Shown: piece after piece, positions 22,518 through 33,449 of the stretch
Position numbering within the stretch: the stretch's first letter is position 1
How the letters are laid out: the number at the start of each line of letters is the position of its first letter
Source of the DNA: Glycine soja
Lineage: Eukaryota; Streptophyta; Magnoliopsida; Fabales; Fabaceae
DNA length: 64,000 nucleotides
Reading direction: 5' to 3'
Assembly: GCF_004193775.1 (NCBI RefSeq)
Contig: NC_041020.1
Span: forward strand, 11,167,198-11,231,197
Notes under the pieces: generated by a model
Seen by the model: only the letters and a program-made list of their open reading frames with translations
The model's database searches: none
What the model was told of the DNA's origin: nothing
Translations under genes and position numbers: made by a program

Positions 22518-22530
22518 TGGTATCAGAGCA
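22518..22530 (+). promoter_or_regulatory. Primer binding site following E2 (initiator Met-tRNA)
   Basis: TGGTATCAGAGCA, two bases after the E2 LTR end. Exact match to the Met-tRNA 3' end; it shows that E2 carries element sequence beyond the LTR. Confidence 0.88.
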
Positions 22531-22557
22531 GGTATCTTATAGAAAGTTTAACCACTT

Positions 22558-24190
22558 CAAGACTTTCTATTCCACCAACAAATTTGGCCAATGTAAACTT
22601 TAAGGTTTCAATTTCCTCATGAAGTTTTACAACATCTTGAGGTTGACCCTTAAATACTTCATTCTTTAAAAGCTTTTCATCTAAAACTTTCATAAATCTT
22701 TTGCGTTCTTCATATTCCAACCAAAGATTATGTTTACTCTTTTCAAGATCCTCATAATCTTTGTGTGATTGCACACACTTTCTCTGGAGATCATTTCTTT
22801 CTTCATTTTGATAATCATGAAGTTCTTTCAAATCTTTTTGCAAAGCTTTCAGTTTGTTTTACAACTTCTGATAGTTTTCTAATTGAGTAGATTTTTCTTT
22901 GGTGATTGTCTCATTCTCAAGATAGAGCTTAGACACTTTTACCTGAAGAGTTTCACAACCGTCACATGTCTAAGTGGACTCGTCTAGAGAAATATCTACT
23001 TTATCTTGAAATACTTTTTCAAGTTCCTTATGATCTTTGGATAGCTTTTTAAAATCTTTCCACCAATTTTTGTAAGCTTTTCAAAGAATGAACAAGTTTG
23101 ATAATAGTTCATGATAGGTTTGCTTAAGAGATTCAGGATCATTGAAATTTACCTTATCCTCTTGGTGTAATTCAGATTCTTTTGAGGCTTTATCCCCCAC
23201 TGGACATAGGTTAGCTTCCTCTTCATCCTCATCAAACAAGGGGTTGTCAAGGTCCTCCTAGGTGCTCATGAGGCCTTTCTTTTCTTTGGACTTGTAGTTG
23301 GACTTCTCTAAATTTGGGAATTTCAATTTGAAGTATCCAAGTTTCTTGCACTCATAGCATGTTATGGAGATTTTATCCCTATCTATCTTCCTCTTAAGCA
23401 CCTTCTTGGAGGAGTTCTTCCACTTGGATATGTTTTTGTTCTTCCACATCTTCTAGATCTTTCCTGAGATGAAAGCAAGCTCATCATCTTCATCAGACTT
23501 GTCCTCAGATTCTTCATCGGAGGAACTTTCTACACTTATAGCTCTGGACAAGCTGTTGGACGTTAATTTTAAAGATGACTCAGACGATGATGTTTTCTTG
23601 GTCTTTTGAACACTAAGAGCCAGAGACTTCCCTTTCATAAGTCCTCTATCTTGTTCATGAACCTCAAGAGTTCCAACAAGTTCTTTAAGGGACATGGTGT
23701 CAAAATTCTTCAAGGCACTTCAAGTTGTTACCTACGGTCTACATTTTCTAGACAAACTTCTCAAGATTTTGTCAATATGATCATAATTATCAAAATTTAT
23801 ACCTAAAGAGCTTAGCTCATTTAATATAGTTCAGAAGCGAGTAAGCACACATTGTATGTCTTCTCCTTCCTCCATAGTAAAAAGTTCATACTTATGTGTA
23901 AGGAGACTTAGCTTGTTTCTCATTACATGTGATTACCCTTCATATATTATGGTTCCAAAATCGTTTTTGTGCTTCTAAAGCTATGGACTTTCGTATATTT
24001 TCTTCACTTATAGCTCATAATAAAGCGTTTTGAGCTTTTGAGTTGAGCAAAATCTTTGTTGTTGCTCTTTCGTCCATCGATTTTTGGGGATCTTGTTTAG
24101 CTCTTAATCAAATGGAAAATGATTTCCATTTTCCACCACCTCTCACATATCAATGTGCAATCATCCTCCCTTTCCAATAGTCATATTTGA
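22558..24190 (-). pseudogene. CopB gag with coiled coil and degenerate zinc knuckle, minus strand
   Basis: From right to left: a gag start region (YDYWKGRM-like, about 24165), a UBN2-like part with stops and frame changes, then LKELVGTLEVHEQDRGLMKG and a serine/acid-rich stretch (SSSDEESEDKSDEDDE, about 23500). Next is a knuckle reading CYECKKLGYFKLKFPN, in which the His and last Cys ligands of C-x2-C-x4-H-x4-C are replaced by Tyr and Phe. It ends with a long coiled coil (about 22843-22560: KDLKELHDYQNEERNDLQRK...LHEEIETLKFTLAKFVGG). The layout matches CopA and Sirevirus gag. Confidence 0.8.
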
Positions 24191-24235
24191 TGCCTTTGAG
24201 CAAAGGAGGTTTTTTTGTGAAAATAGGAAGCTATT

Positions 24236-24452
24236 GTCCAATTCTCCTTTACAAAACTGTAGAGGGTTCCACTAATTTGAACTTGATTACAAATACGTAT
24301 TCTATCATGCAACTCTTGGTTCCACTAAAAGAGTTTCGCTTCAGAGATCTTTTTTCTCCTTTTCACTTGATATTCCTCGTTCTTGAAATCTCGTGCTTAA
24401 GTCTTCTTATATAGACTTTCGTGAAGGATCCATTATGGGATCAGCCCTAAGT
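24236..24452 (-). repeat. 5' LTR of CopB, inner part (truncated)
   Basis: Aligns with other CopB-type LTRs from the ATCCAATTCTCCTT block (compare about 54488). It lacks the LTR 3' end and the primer site, so a deletion joins it to gag. It is interrupted at 24452 by GyD2 and resumes at 27229 (TGAGTCATAAATGACC; compare TGAGTCTTGAAATGACC near 1522). Confidence 0.78.
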
Positions 24453-25437
24453 TGATGGAAGCTTGCTTGTGGAGCTTATATGGAAGTTGGATCTTTGAGC
24501 TTCAATGAGGTCCTTCAATGGTGATTTTCAACCATGGAGATGCAGCAGAAGACAAAGGAGAAGAGGTGAGAGGAGGCGTCATCCACTAGGGAATAAGCCA
24601 TGGAAGAAAGAGCTTCACCACCAAGATGAGCCTTGGATAAGAAGCTTGGAGAGGATGCTTCAATGGAGGAAAGGAAAGAGAGGGGGGAGCACGAAATTGA
24701 AGGAAGAAAAAGAGAGAGAAGTTGAACTTGGAGTTGTGTCTCACAAGACTCTCATTCATCAAAGCTACAACAAGTGTTACACATGCTTCTATTTATAGAC
24801 TAAGTAGCTTCCTTGAGAAGCTTTCTTGAGAAAACTTCCTTGAGAAGCTTCTTTGAGAAAACTTCCATGAGAAGCTAGAGCTTAGCTACACACACCCTTT
24901 AATAACTAAGCTCACCTCCTTGAGAAGCTTCCTTGAGAAGATTCCTAAAAAAGATAGAGCTTAGCTACACACACCCCTCGAATAACTAAGTTCACCTCCT
25001 TGAGACGCTTCCTTAAGAAGCTTCCTTGAGAAGATTCCTAGAGAAGCTAGAGCTTAGCTACACACACCTCTCTAATAACTAAGCTCACCTCTTTAAGATT
25101 AGAAGCTGGAGCTTACCTACACACCCCCTATAATAGTTAAGCTCACCCCCATGCCAAAATACATGAAAATACAAAAAAAGTCCCTACTACAAAGACTACT
25201 CAAAATGCCCTGAAATACAAGGCTAAAACCCTATATTACTAGAATGGCCAAAATACAAGCCCAAAAAGAAGGAAAAACCTATTCTAATATTTACAAAGAA
25301 GAGTGGACCCAACCTTGGCCCATGGGCTCAAAACATCTACCCTTAGGTTCATGAGAACCCCAGGGCCTTGTTTAGCAGCTCTAGCCCAATCCTCTTGGAG
25401 TCTTCTATCCAATACCCTTGGGGGTAGGATTGCATCA
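24453..25437 (-). repeat. 3' LTR of GyD2
   Basis: 985 bp. Its inner border is a purine-rich tract (on the plus strand TCCCCTCCACCTTGG, 25438-25452). A block of near-tandem GAGAAGCTTCCTT units (about 24800-25080), each near TTAGCTACACACACC, is expanded relative to the GyD1 LTR. Confidence 0.85.
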
Positions 25438-26420
25438 TCCCCTCCACCTTGGAAAGGATTTGACCTTAAATCCCGAGGTTCTTCATACTCTGGGATCCTT
25501 CCCTCGACACCTGTAAAAAGAATAAAAATATATGTATTAGTGGTGTAGGGTATGTTAAAGTAGGGTAAGGTCTGAAAACCCCTTTCATGGACATCTTCCC
25601 ATAAGGGAACATGGTTCCTCACCAACTCAATGAGTGGTGCTACAAGTATAGAAAGATATGGGACAAACCTTTTGTAAAAGTTTGTTAAGTCATGGCAGCC
25701 CCAGATTTCCCTTATACTTAGTGAAGTAGGCCAATCAGGAATGACCTTTATTCTCTTAGGGTCTGTAGGAACCCTTTGATCACTATTTAAAAAATTAAGG
25801 AAAGTAATGCAATAAAATGTACATTTTTTTGTATTTTCATGTTGATTATTCCTACAAAAAAGTACGACAAACCTAAGGTGTCCCATATGAGCACTTAGGT
25901 TTGTATTAAAACCAAAAATAAGAACAAACCTACCTAATGAGTCCCTATGTACATGAATCATGAAGATGTTGGGTGCATGACTGATTTTACAAAAGAGGGT
26001 TGTAACTTTCAACACATTCATCATATCACTTATTTTAGGGATTTGGTGCCTATTAATACCTATTTTGGGCACCAATAAAGCACAAGGATTTAAGCTCTTA
26101 CAAACTAAACCTTCATCCAATAACTCATTTACTTGAGGAATAACCTCAAACCCAAGAGGTGTGGCAGTGCTAACAAGTGTCTTTTTACAAAGGAGAAGAT
26201 ATGGAGGTTGTCTAAGAGGGGAAGCTTCTTTAATATTTGTCTTTATTTCGAAATGACTTTCCCTCTTAGATAACCTCTTGGAGGAGACACTTATCTACTT
26301 ACACTCCTCCTAAACCATTAAAGGTTGTCCTTCTTCTTGGGGGTAGATTTCTTCACTAGATTCTTCCCCTTTTGCTTCTTCACTTTCACTAGAGGAAGGT
26401 GAAGTAGTAGCCTCATCTTG
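25438..26420 (-). pseudogene. GyD2 reverse-transcriptase/RNase H-border remnant
   Basis: The minus-strand frame (26120 downward) reads LLDEGLVCKSLNPCALLVPK, then RHQIP, TTLFCKI and RDSLGRFVLIFGFNT: the same collapsed RT as GyD1, without the YxDD aspartates. It is longer than GyD1 beyond this point, with GHLRFVV, KKCTFYCITFLNF and the connection-domain motifs IPDWPTSLSIREIWGCHDLTNFYKRFV. It then joins FQTLPY and the 3' tail, where the open frame runs on into the LTR. Upstream (26420-26120) is a degenerate acidic linker. No integrase is present. Confidence 0.83.
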
Positions 26421-27228
26421 AATAAGCCATGGAAGAAGGAGATTCACCACCAAGATAAGCCTTGGATAAGAAGCTCGGAAAGGATGCTTCAATGGAGGAA
26501 AGGAAAGAGAGAGGGGGGAGCACGAAATTGAAGGAAGAAAAAGAGAGAGAAGTTGAACTTTGAGTTGTGTCTCACAAGACTCTCATTCATCAAAGTTACA
26601 ACAAGTGTTACACATGCTTCTATTTATAGACTAGGTAGCTTCCTTTAGAAGCTTCTTTGAGAAAACTTCCTTGAGAATCTAGAGCTTAGCTACACACACC
26701 CTCTAATAACTAAGCTCACCTCCTTGAGAAGCTTCCTTGAGAAGATTCCTAAAAAAGATAGAGCTTAGCTACACACACCCCTCGAATAACTAAGCTCACC
26801 TCCTTGAGACGCTTCCTTGAGAAGATTCCTAGAGAAACTAGAGCTTAGCTACACACACCTCTCTAATAACTAAGCTCACTTCTTTAAGATTTGAAGCTAG
26901 AGCTTACCTACACCCCCTATAATAGCTAAGCTCACCCCCATGCCAAAATACATGAAAATATAAAAAAAGTCCCTACTACAAAGACTACTCAAAATGTCCT
27001 GAAATACAAGGCTAAAACCCTATATTACTAGAATGGCCAAAATACAAGCCCAAAAAGAAGGAAAAACCTATTCTAATATTTACAAAGAAGAGTGGACCCA
27101 ACCTTGGCCCATGGGCTCAAAAAAATCTACCCTTAGGTTCATGAGAACCCCAAGGTCTTGTTTAGCAGCTCTAGCCCAATCCTCTTGAAGTCTTCTATCC
27201 AATACCCTTGGGGGGTAGGATTGCATCA
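26421..27228 (-). repeat. 5' LTR of GyD2, truncated
   Basis: Aligns with 24591-25437. The first roughly 140 bases on the plus-strand side (the LTR 3' end) are missing, cut at AATAAGCCATGGAAG. The purine tract, primer site and gag side of the element were lost with it. Confidence 0.83.
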
Positions 27229-27600
27229 TGAGTCATAAATGACCACTGCCTCATAGCAGGAAGTAAAGCAATATGGCATACTTCGATTTGAAAGGAAATG
27301 AATAATGGTACAAACAATTGCAAGTGCTCCTCTTCCTGCGAAGAAAGAAACCTTTGTGGAATATTATGCAAATTCCTTCTATTCCCTCTATTTTGTTCTT
27401 TTCTTAAATTCAAATGTTAGCAATTCAAATAAAGAGAGGCAAATATGAAATTTAAAAAGTAACATTGTGCACTTCCCTTTGTAGCCAACATTCTCCTTCC
27501 GTACTTCATTGGACGTCACTTATAAATATATAAAATGAAGTGTATTAGTGTTTTAAGTCCAAAGGACGTGAATAAAAACAAGTATGTTGTGCTTCCATGT
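27229..27600 (-). repeat. 5' LTR of CopB, outer part
   Basis: Continues the CopB LTR (GGAAATGAATAATGGTACA, TTCTATTCCCTC, AAAGAGAGGCAAATATG), parallel to about 1525-1850. The similarity fades near 27600; the exact end and target duplication were not found. Confidence 0.65.
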
Positions 27601-28836
27601 AGGTTAGCATAATAGACCAGCAGTTTACAAAAGCATGTTTGATCAGTCATAATTTCATAAACTCATTCATTCTACAGTTCCACCAGTAATACAAAGTTGG
27701 TCGCAAACACATAAAAGATTGATATCATAAAGTGATCAATTCTAAGAAAATTAAAGCATTTGAACAAAACCAACAAACTAAAAAAGAAAAAATCAATTAC
27801 TAAAAATTGGGCTTTACAACAAATTACATCATAACCTTGGAAATAAGAGATTTTCTAGCCACAGGCACAAGCAAGAAAATAATTAACCTCAAATACATAA
27901 ATGAATCAATAGAGTAGAACTTTACAATTTTGAACCCCTATGATACACTTCATGTCTCTCCTACCCAAGAAAGCTTTCTTAGAGTCACTGACCACACTTC
28001 GGAAGTCTAATTTTGTAACAAAGTAAAAGATGCATCACTTCCATTTCCTATTTTCTATTTATAACATCATAAATGTAACTAATTAGAAGAAGAGAGCACG
28101 ACCATTCTTCTTTAGGCGAGACAATTCAAATTTCAAACTCCAAGTAGCAGCACGACCATGCTCTAAGTAGCACAGTTGATCTCAAAAAAAGGTGACGATG
28201 ATACCAATTCCTTGAATATTTAAGCATGACCTGTCTTCTTTAGCTTAGTGGTTCTCCTTTCGTGACCTCAACACGACTGTGCTCTTTAGTTGTGCTCTTT
28301 CCTGGTAGTTTTTCAACATCTTTTCACACTTTTCCACATTATAACTTTTTTCCTAATTGTTGCATAATTCATAAAATTTCATAAGTTTTGCTAATAAACT
28401 TAATTAGAAATAAAGTAAATTAAGGCCAAAAACTCATACTTGAACACACATAAATTCTAGTTTATTAGTAGCTAGGAAAGAGGAATGAACTTATCGTATA
28501 GGAGATGGAAGTAAGTAGGACACTAAACCACATGTTGCACAAGAAACTTATTGAAGAGAAATGAGTAAGTTTATCTTTAGTAAAAAAAATTAGTTGCATA
28601 TCGTTTACAGCCTTCTTGTTTCCACCTTGTTTATGATGAGTTCATTTAAGAAACTAGATCAAACTTTGAAACCCTAGGAAGAGCTATGAGCAAAGATGAA
28701 AACAACATTATAACGAGAGGAAGACCCTAAAAAAGCAATTGTATTTGTATAAGAGTCTAAAAGCATTTTTTAGAATGTCATGTTCTACGTGTTCACCATG
28801 TGCCATTAAGACATCATGAGTTGGCCTTGTTCTAAC
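27601..28836. other. Non-coding AT-rich stretch
   Basis: No ORF resembling a known family. A pair of related words (AGCACGACCATTC, CACGACCATGCTC) around 28090-28170 hints at an old degraded LTR. Nothing else is seen. Confidence 0.35.
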
Positions 28837-31137
28837 TGTTGCAACACCTTAAAATTTTAGAATAGGAAAAAAAAATAAAATGATTTGATGGAAATACAGT
28901 ATAATAGCTTTAAAAATATTGAGAAAAAAAATTAACTACCGTGAATTAAAAATAATTAATTAGCGTGAAATAAAAATAATTAGGAAAATTCAATTTAGGT
29001 TTAATTAACGTGATGTTTGTATGTATGATTATCAATACGTATGTGGAAAGCTTGTTTTAGGTGTAAATAAAAAGTTTTAGAGTGATTGGGCTAAGATGAG
29101 TGGGCCTTGAGTAATAGGGATGAAGTGCGTAAGTTTAGAAAGTAGTGGGGTACAAATAGAAAGAACAAGGAAAGTCATTAACTTAACACTATTGATTCAA
29201 AGTTGAACCACAACACTCAAAACACTCTTATTTTACTCTCTTCTTCTTCTTTAAGACAATCCTCCATTGGGGAGCTTGAGACCTTGAATTCCTTTGTTCA
29301 AGGGACCTTGTAGCAATGCTTTGGTTGAGCTTAAGGGATAGTTTAGTGGTAAAGAATCCTCATCTTTCCCCTCTCATCTTCCATTTTCGTTTTTTCCTCC
29401 ATGAGCACTATTAAAAGTTCATAAATGTTCATTTTCATGGTTTTGATGTGGTTTCTATTGGTTTTTGGGGTTTGGGTGGTATGGATAGTATGGAGCTGCT
29501 ATGTGAGTGAAAGAAAGCTTGCATTTTGGGCCCAAAATCTCCTTATTTTCTCCATTTATTCATCACTAAGAAAGTTCATTGAGTTTGATAGGTAAGGGAA
29601 GATTGACCTTTCTTTGGAATCCTTTGATTGTGTAAATGCTAAGATAAGGACTATGAATTGAATGGAAGCCTTATTTTTATCAAAATCAATGTTTTAGGAT
29701 GCTTGGGGATGCTTTGGGAACCAAAAGTCACATTAGAATGCACTGTTTTAATGAGACTTGAAATGTTGTCAGATGTTCTTGAGGCTTAAGCACCAAATCA
29801 CTCTTAAGCGTGAGGATAACGGTGTCTAAGCACCATTTCCTATTGCATTTGAGTAATATGTTTCCTAATGATCTTTAATGCGAATTGTCCTTGTTGTATA
29901 AGCTAAAAAGGAATCAATGGAGTGGAGTTTATGTAATTAACTTTTCGTATGAACTAATATAAGATGATTATATTATGTTTGGGTAAATATATGAACATGA
30001 AGATTGATAAATGCTAATTGTTGAACTGCTGATATATGTATATGTCTTAATTGTTGAAGTATGAAATACTCTAAATTTTGTAATTGAGTTGGATCCTTGT
30101 TACTCTAATGTAATTTACATTCATATGGTGATGTTGGTATTCGAGTATTAAAACATGGATTGTGAAAAGTCCCATGATGTTAATGAACTAGGTAAGAGTT
30201 CACGAATGGTGAGCAAGATATGAATGATGTATTGATGATGAATTGAATCTATATAAATATTGTTGATGAGGTGAAAGCGTTGATAATGAAAGATGACGTA
30301 TGATTGTTTTGGATGATAATCTTGTTTTGGGAATCATCCATATATGTGGAAAGGAGTTTGCTATATCCTTTGGGAAGATTTTGTTGTTGTTGGAAAATGT
30401 TATACTTGTGAGGGTGAGTTCCATGCCTAGTGGAGTATCTTCCTGAGTACCACCCTTACATTTTAACTTTGAATGACATGTCGAAATGTTGAGAACTACT
30501 TCCTAGGAGGATTAGTAATCCTTTTAGTGCATATGGGATAAAATTTTGTTGATGGTGAAACTTTGATCCTAGAGACAGTCCATGAGCGAGATGGTGGGTA
30601 CGGATGTGTTATACCTTAAACCTCAAGGGAACAAAGTTTAGTTGTTATTTGTGAGTAGGCATGTAAGTTGAGGGTGCTAGGAAGATCCTCAACTTGGTGC
30701 TAGAGGTTTTTGTGGTGGCTAATGCTGAAGAGGCCTATAGAATGGATGGGTGAGCGAACTCCAAGAGAGGATAAGGTTAATATGCATACCTTATCGAGGT
30801 AAGTTGTTACCCATTATCATTTATTTTCAATAAAATCACAAATCCTCTACTAGATTAATCCGGTTCTTTCCGATTAGTCAAATCATAGAGTGCAACTATA
30901 TTAAGGGATGTACTTAGGTTAATCTGGTTTGGTTTTCAAAAGATCTTGCATTGATTGGAGGATATGGGAAGAATCAGAAAAGGCAAATTGTAATTTTTGG
31001 GGGGGTTTTAGCCTCCAGAAATTGTTTAATTCATTTTAATAAAACAATTTTTGGTGGTTTTAAACTTAGTTGTCGCGTCATCAGCTAATGGTTCTATTTA
31101 ATGGCAAGGACTAAAAGTATTAGCTCTGCATGATCCA
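28837..31137 (+). mobile_element. Probable solo gypsy-type LTR, about 2.3 kb
   Basis: Starts TGTTGCAACACC and ends GATCCA, with a perfect 5 bp CTAAC repeat on both sides (28832-28836 and 31138-31142). It has no coding capacity: the 30424-30200 minus frame is not convincing. Its GT-rich repetitive character resembles the long gypsy LTR at 61835, which starts TGTAACATCC. Because I searched for matching ends by eye, the right border is less certain than in the other nested elements. Confidence 0.5.
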
Positions 31138-31254
31138 CTAACCACTGGACAACCTATCATACCTTGGATTTTAATGTTTACAAAAGTATAAATTGTTAAT
31201 GAACTAATTAGTTGTTGTTAACTGAACAAGACCTACTTTGTAAAGGAGCTTATT

Positions 31255-32448
31255 TTTTATTATATCAACATCTACATCTCTAGTACATATATGTCCACTC
31301 TTAAGTGAGATAGAATTTTCTTAAGATATATTCAAGGTCCAACGCATTGTTATATCAATTGCATCCACTTGATGTGAAAACCAGTGTTTACACACTGAGC
31401 TGTTCTTAGTTAAATCCGTTGAACTTAACATAACTTATACACCTTTTTTCTCGTTTTTCAAATTACAATTTTGTCTCTCTTTATTTGAATTGTTAACATT
31501 TTAAATTTAAGAAAAGGACATAATAGAAGAGAATAAAAGGTATTTGCAGAATATTCCTCAAGGGTCGCTTTTGTCATGAAAGAGAAGCACATACAGTTGT
31601 CTATACCTTTATTCCCATCCTCGCCATTTAGAACACACCATGTGTTTTTGTCTCCAGCTATGAGACAACGGTCATATCAAGGCTCAGTACTAATCCCATA
31701 ATAGATTCTTCACTAAAGCCTATAAAAGGCATCTCTTGCTCAAGAAATGATTATCGAAATAATCAAGAAAAAAATGAGCACAAGTTCTCTGAAGTGAAAG
31801 TTTGCTAAATTAGTGGACGATATACTCAACACTTGCTTTTTTTTCATCCTTTGCTAAGAAAATTCATTTGTATTTGAGCTTAGTTGTTTGTCCACTATTT
31901 GAGTTTTGTTGAATCATAGTATTCATTCAAGCTTTTGTTTGTGAAAACTAGGAGGGGCTTAGTGTTAAACAATACTTTAGTGTTCTTAGATTCAAGGGGA
32001 GTCTAAAGATGTGTCAAGAGTGGCATAGAGAATACTTGTATAGCTAGGATTGGCAGGATAAAATACTTCTTTGTAATCTAAGTTTTGATTAGTAAAACCC
32101 TTTATAGTTGTGTCAAGGAGAATTGGATGTAACTCTGTTTGAGTGAACCAGTATAAACCAAGTGTTTCTATGTCTCCCTTTAGCTGTTTTATTGAGTATT
32201 CTTTTAAGTTTATCTTGACATAGTTGCTCACCAAGTTTTTACCTACAAAACCTTTGTGAAAATCTTGTTTAATCATTATTGGATGATCTAACCTTGTTTT
32301 TCATCAAAACTTGTTTTTCTATTCAGTGGACAACACTATTGTATCTATGATTTTAAATTGGTGATAAAAGTCATTATTTGTGAAAAGTTATTATTTTTTA
32401 TTAACATACTATTCAACCCCTTGTCCTAGTGTGATTATTGATATTTCA
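31255..32448 (+). repeat. CopB-type LTR in plus orientation (copy 5)
   Basis: Contains, in plus orientation, the landmarks of the CopB LTR: TATAAAAGG near 31719, 'GGAGTCTAAAGATGTG', 'AGGAGAATTGGATGTA', and the end block ATTCAACCCC...TAGTGTGATT...ATATTTCA at 32448. The left border is degraded. The open frame 32276-31992 (minus) is a by-product. Confidence 0.7.
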
Positions 32449-33449
32449 AAAGCATTGAGGAAATAAAAGTTCATGGACTAAAACTGGTAAAAAATTTGTT
32501 CAGAGACTAAAAGTAGAAACTTGAAAATGTTCAGGGACTAAAAGCATGGTTAACCCTAAATATTTTTTTTGCATTGAGTCCTAATAAAAAAATTATTTTG
32601 TTTTTGGTCCTTGGCTCTTTTATGTATCAAGGACTAAAAAAAGTTAAATATCCTCCAACGAGCTCTTTTGGCTGAAAAAGTTGAATATCCTCCCTGGGCT
32701 TTGTGTTCCCCACTTACATAAGAGATTCTGTTAAGTTTTGTTGCATGCCAGATTTTAGCTGCAGCAAAAATTTGAGTGATCTTTGTTCCTTGATCTCTTT
32801 TCTCCACTTGATTTCTGGACCTGTTGCTCGTTGTGGCGAGTTTCTACATTGCATTCTTGATCTCTGATCCTTGTTTTTGCTGTGGTGAACTTCTGACTCT
32901 TTGAGGAGAGAATTGAATTGATCTACTACTCTTCTTTTATTTTCCTTTGAGTTTCCCCTGCTCTTATGAAATCACAAGAAAAAAACATTAAAACTCTTTT
33001 TATTTCGTGAATTCAATTTCTACTGGTTTATTCGCATAAAAAGAAGATTTTACAACTAAAATTCTTAAAAATGCTAAATAATTGCTCACAAAATGAAGTA
33101 AAAAAATAAATTATTAGGGACCTAATATAAAACAAAACTTCCCTTCTCCTTGCTCCTATGTTTCGTGGAATTGGAGGCTAGAGGGGCGAAAATTCTTCCT
33201 TCTTCAGATTGTTTGCTTGTGTGAGTTCTTTGGTAATTAAGTAAACCCAAAGCCTAGCTACTTTTTCCATTTCCTTCTTCAATTGGAGTTTTAAGAACTC
33301 ATTCCCCATCTTATTTTGTGTTGTCGTGCTAGGAAATCCATGACAGTGCCACAAAATGCCCTCTTTGAGAGGGACTTCGGAATTTCAAATTTTGTTTGCT
33401 TAAGGTAAGAGGTTCTTTGATTTTCTTTTCATATTATTTGATGGCTTGG
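32449..33449. other. Non-coding stretch with 'GGGACTAAAA'-type repeats
   Basis: Three or four 'GGACTAAAA/GAGACTAAAA' words at 32475-32640, partly in inverted arrangement, suggest an old degraded mobile element. There is no coding potential before the hAT element. Confidence 0.35.

Larger units (their letters stand above)
24453..27228 (-). mobile_element. GyD2: second copy of the deleted Ty3/gypsy family, minus strand
   Basis: Plus-strand ends are TGATGGAAGCTTGC...GGATTGCATCA, with a near-perfect 5 bp duplication (TAAGT at 24448-24452, TGAGT at 27229-27233). The uninterrupted site is seen in the CopB LTR near 1522. The order on the minus strand is 5' LTR remnant, RT remnant, purine tract and 3' LTR; gag, primer site and the end of the 5' LTR are deleted. 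It is the same family as GyD1. Confidence 0.88.
1061..27600 (-). mobile_element. CopB: outermost Ty1/copia (Sirevirus-like) element, minus strand, heavily nested
   Basis: Read on the minus strand, the order is: 5' LTR remnant (27600-27229 and 24452-about 24236), gag (about 24190-22560), zinc knuckle, protease and integrase (20030-18612), then, across the CopA insertion, the start of reverse transcriptase (2456-2126), and the 3' LTR (2125-1061). This order, with integrase before RT, defines Ty1/copia. The integrase-to-RT reading frame continues across the CopA insertion once one TCATT copy is discounted, which shows the two halves are one element. Most of RT and all of RNase H are deleted, joining RT directly to the 3' LTR. 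The primer site and about 350 bp of the 5' LTR are also lost. The outer target duplication was not identified, so the right end is approximate. Confidence 0.8.

Noticed and set aside
28090..28340. CACGACC/GTGCTCTTT words taken as a separate retroelement LTR
   Set aside because: Only a few short words match; no ends, primer site or duplication could be found.
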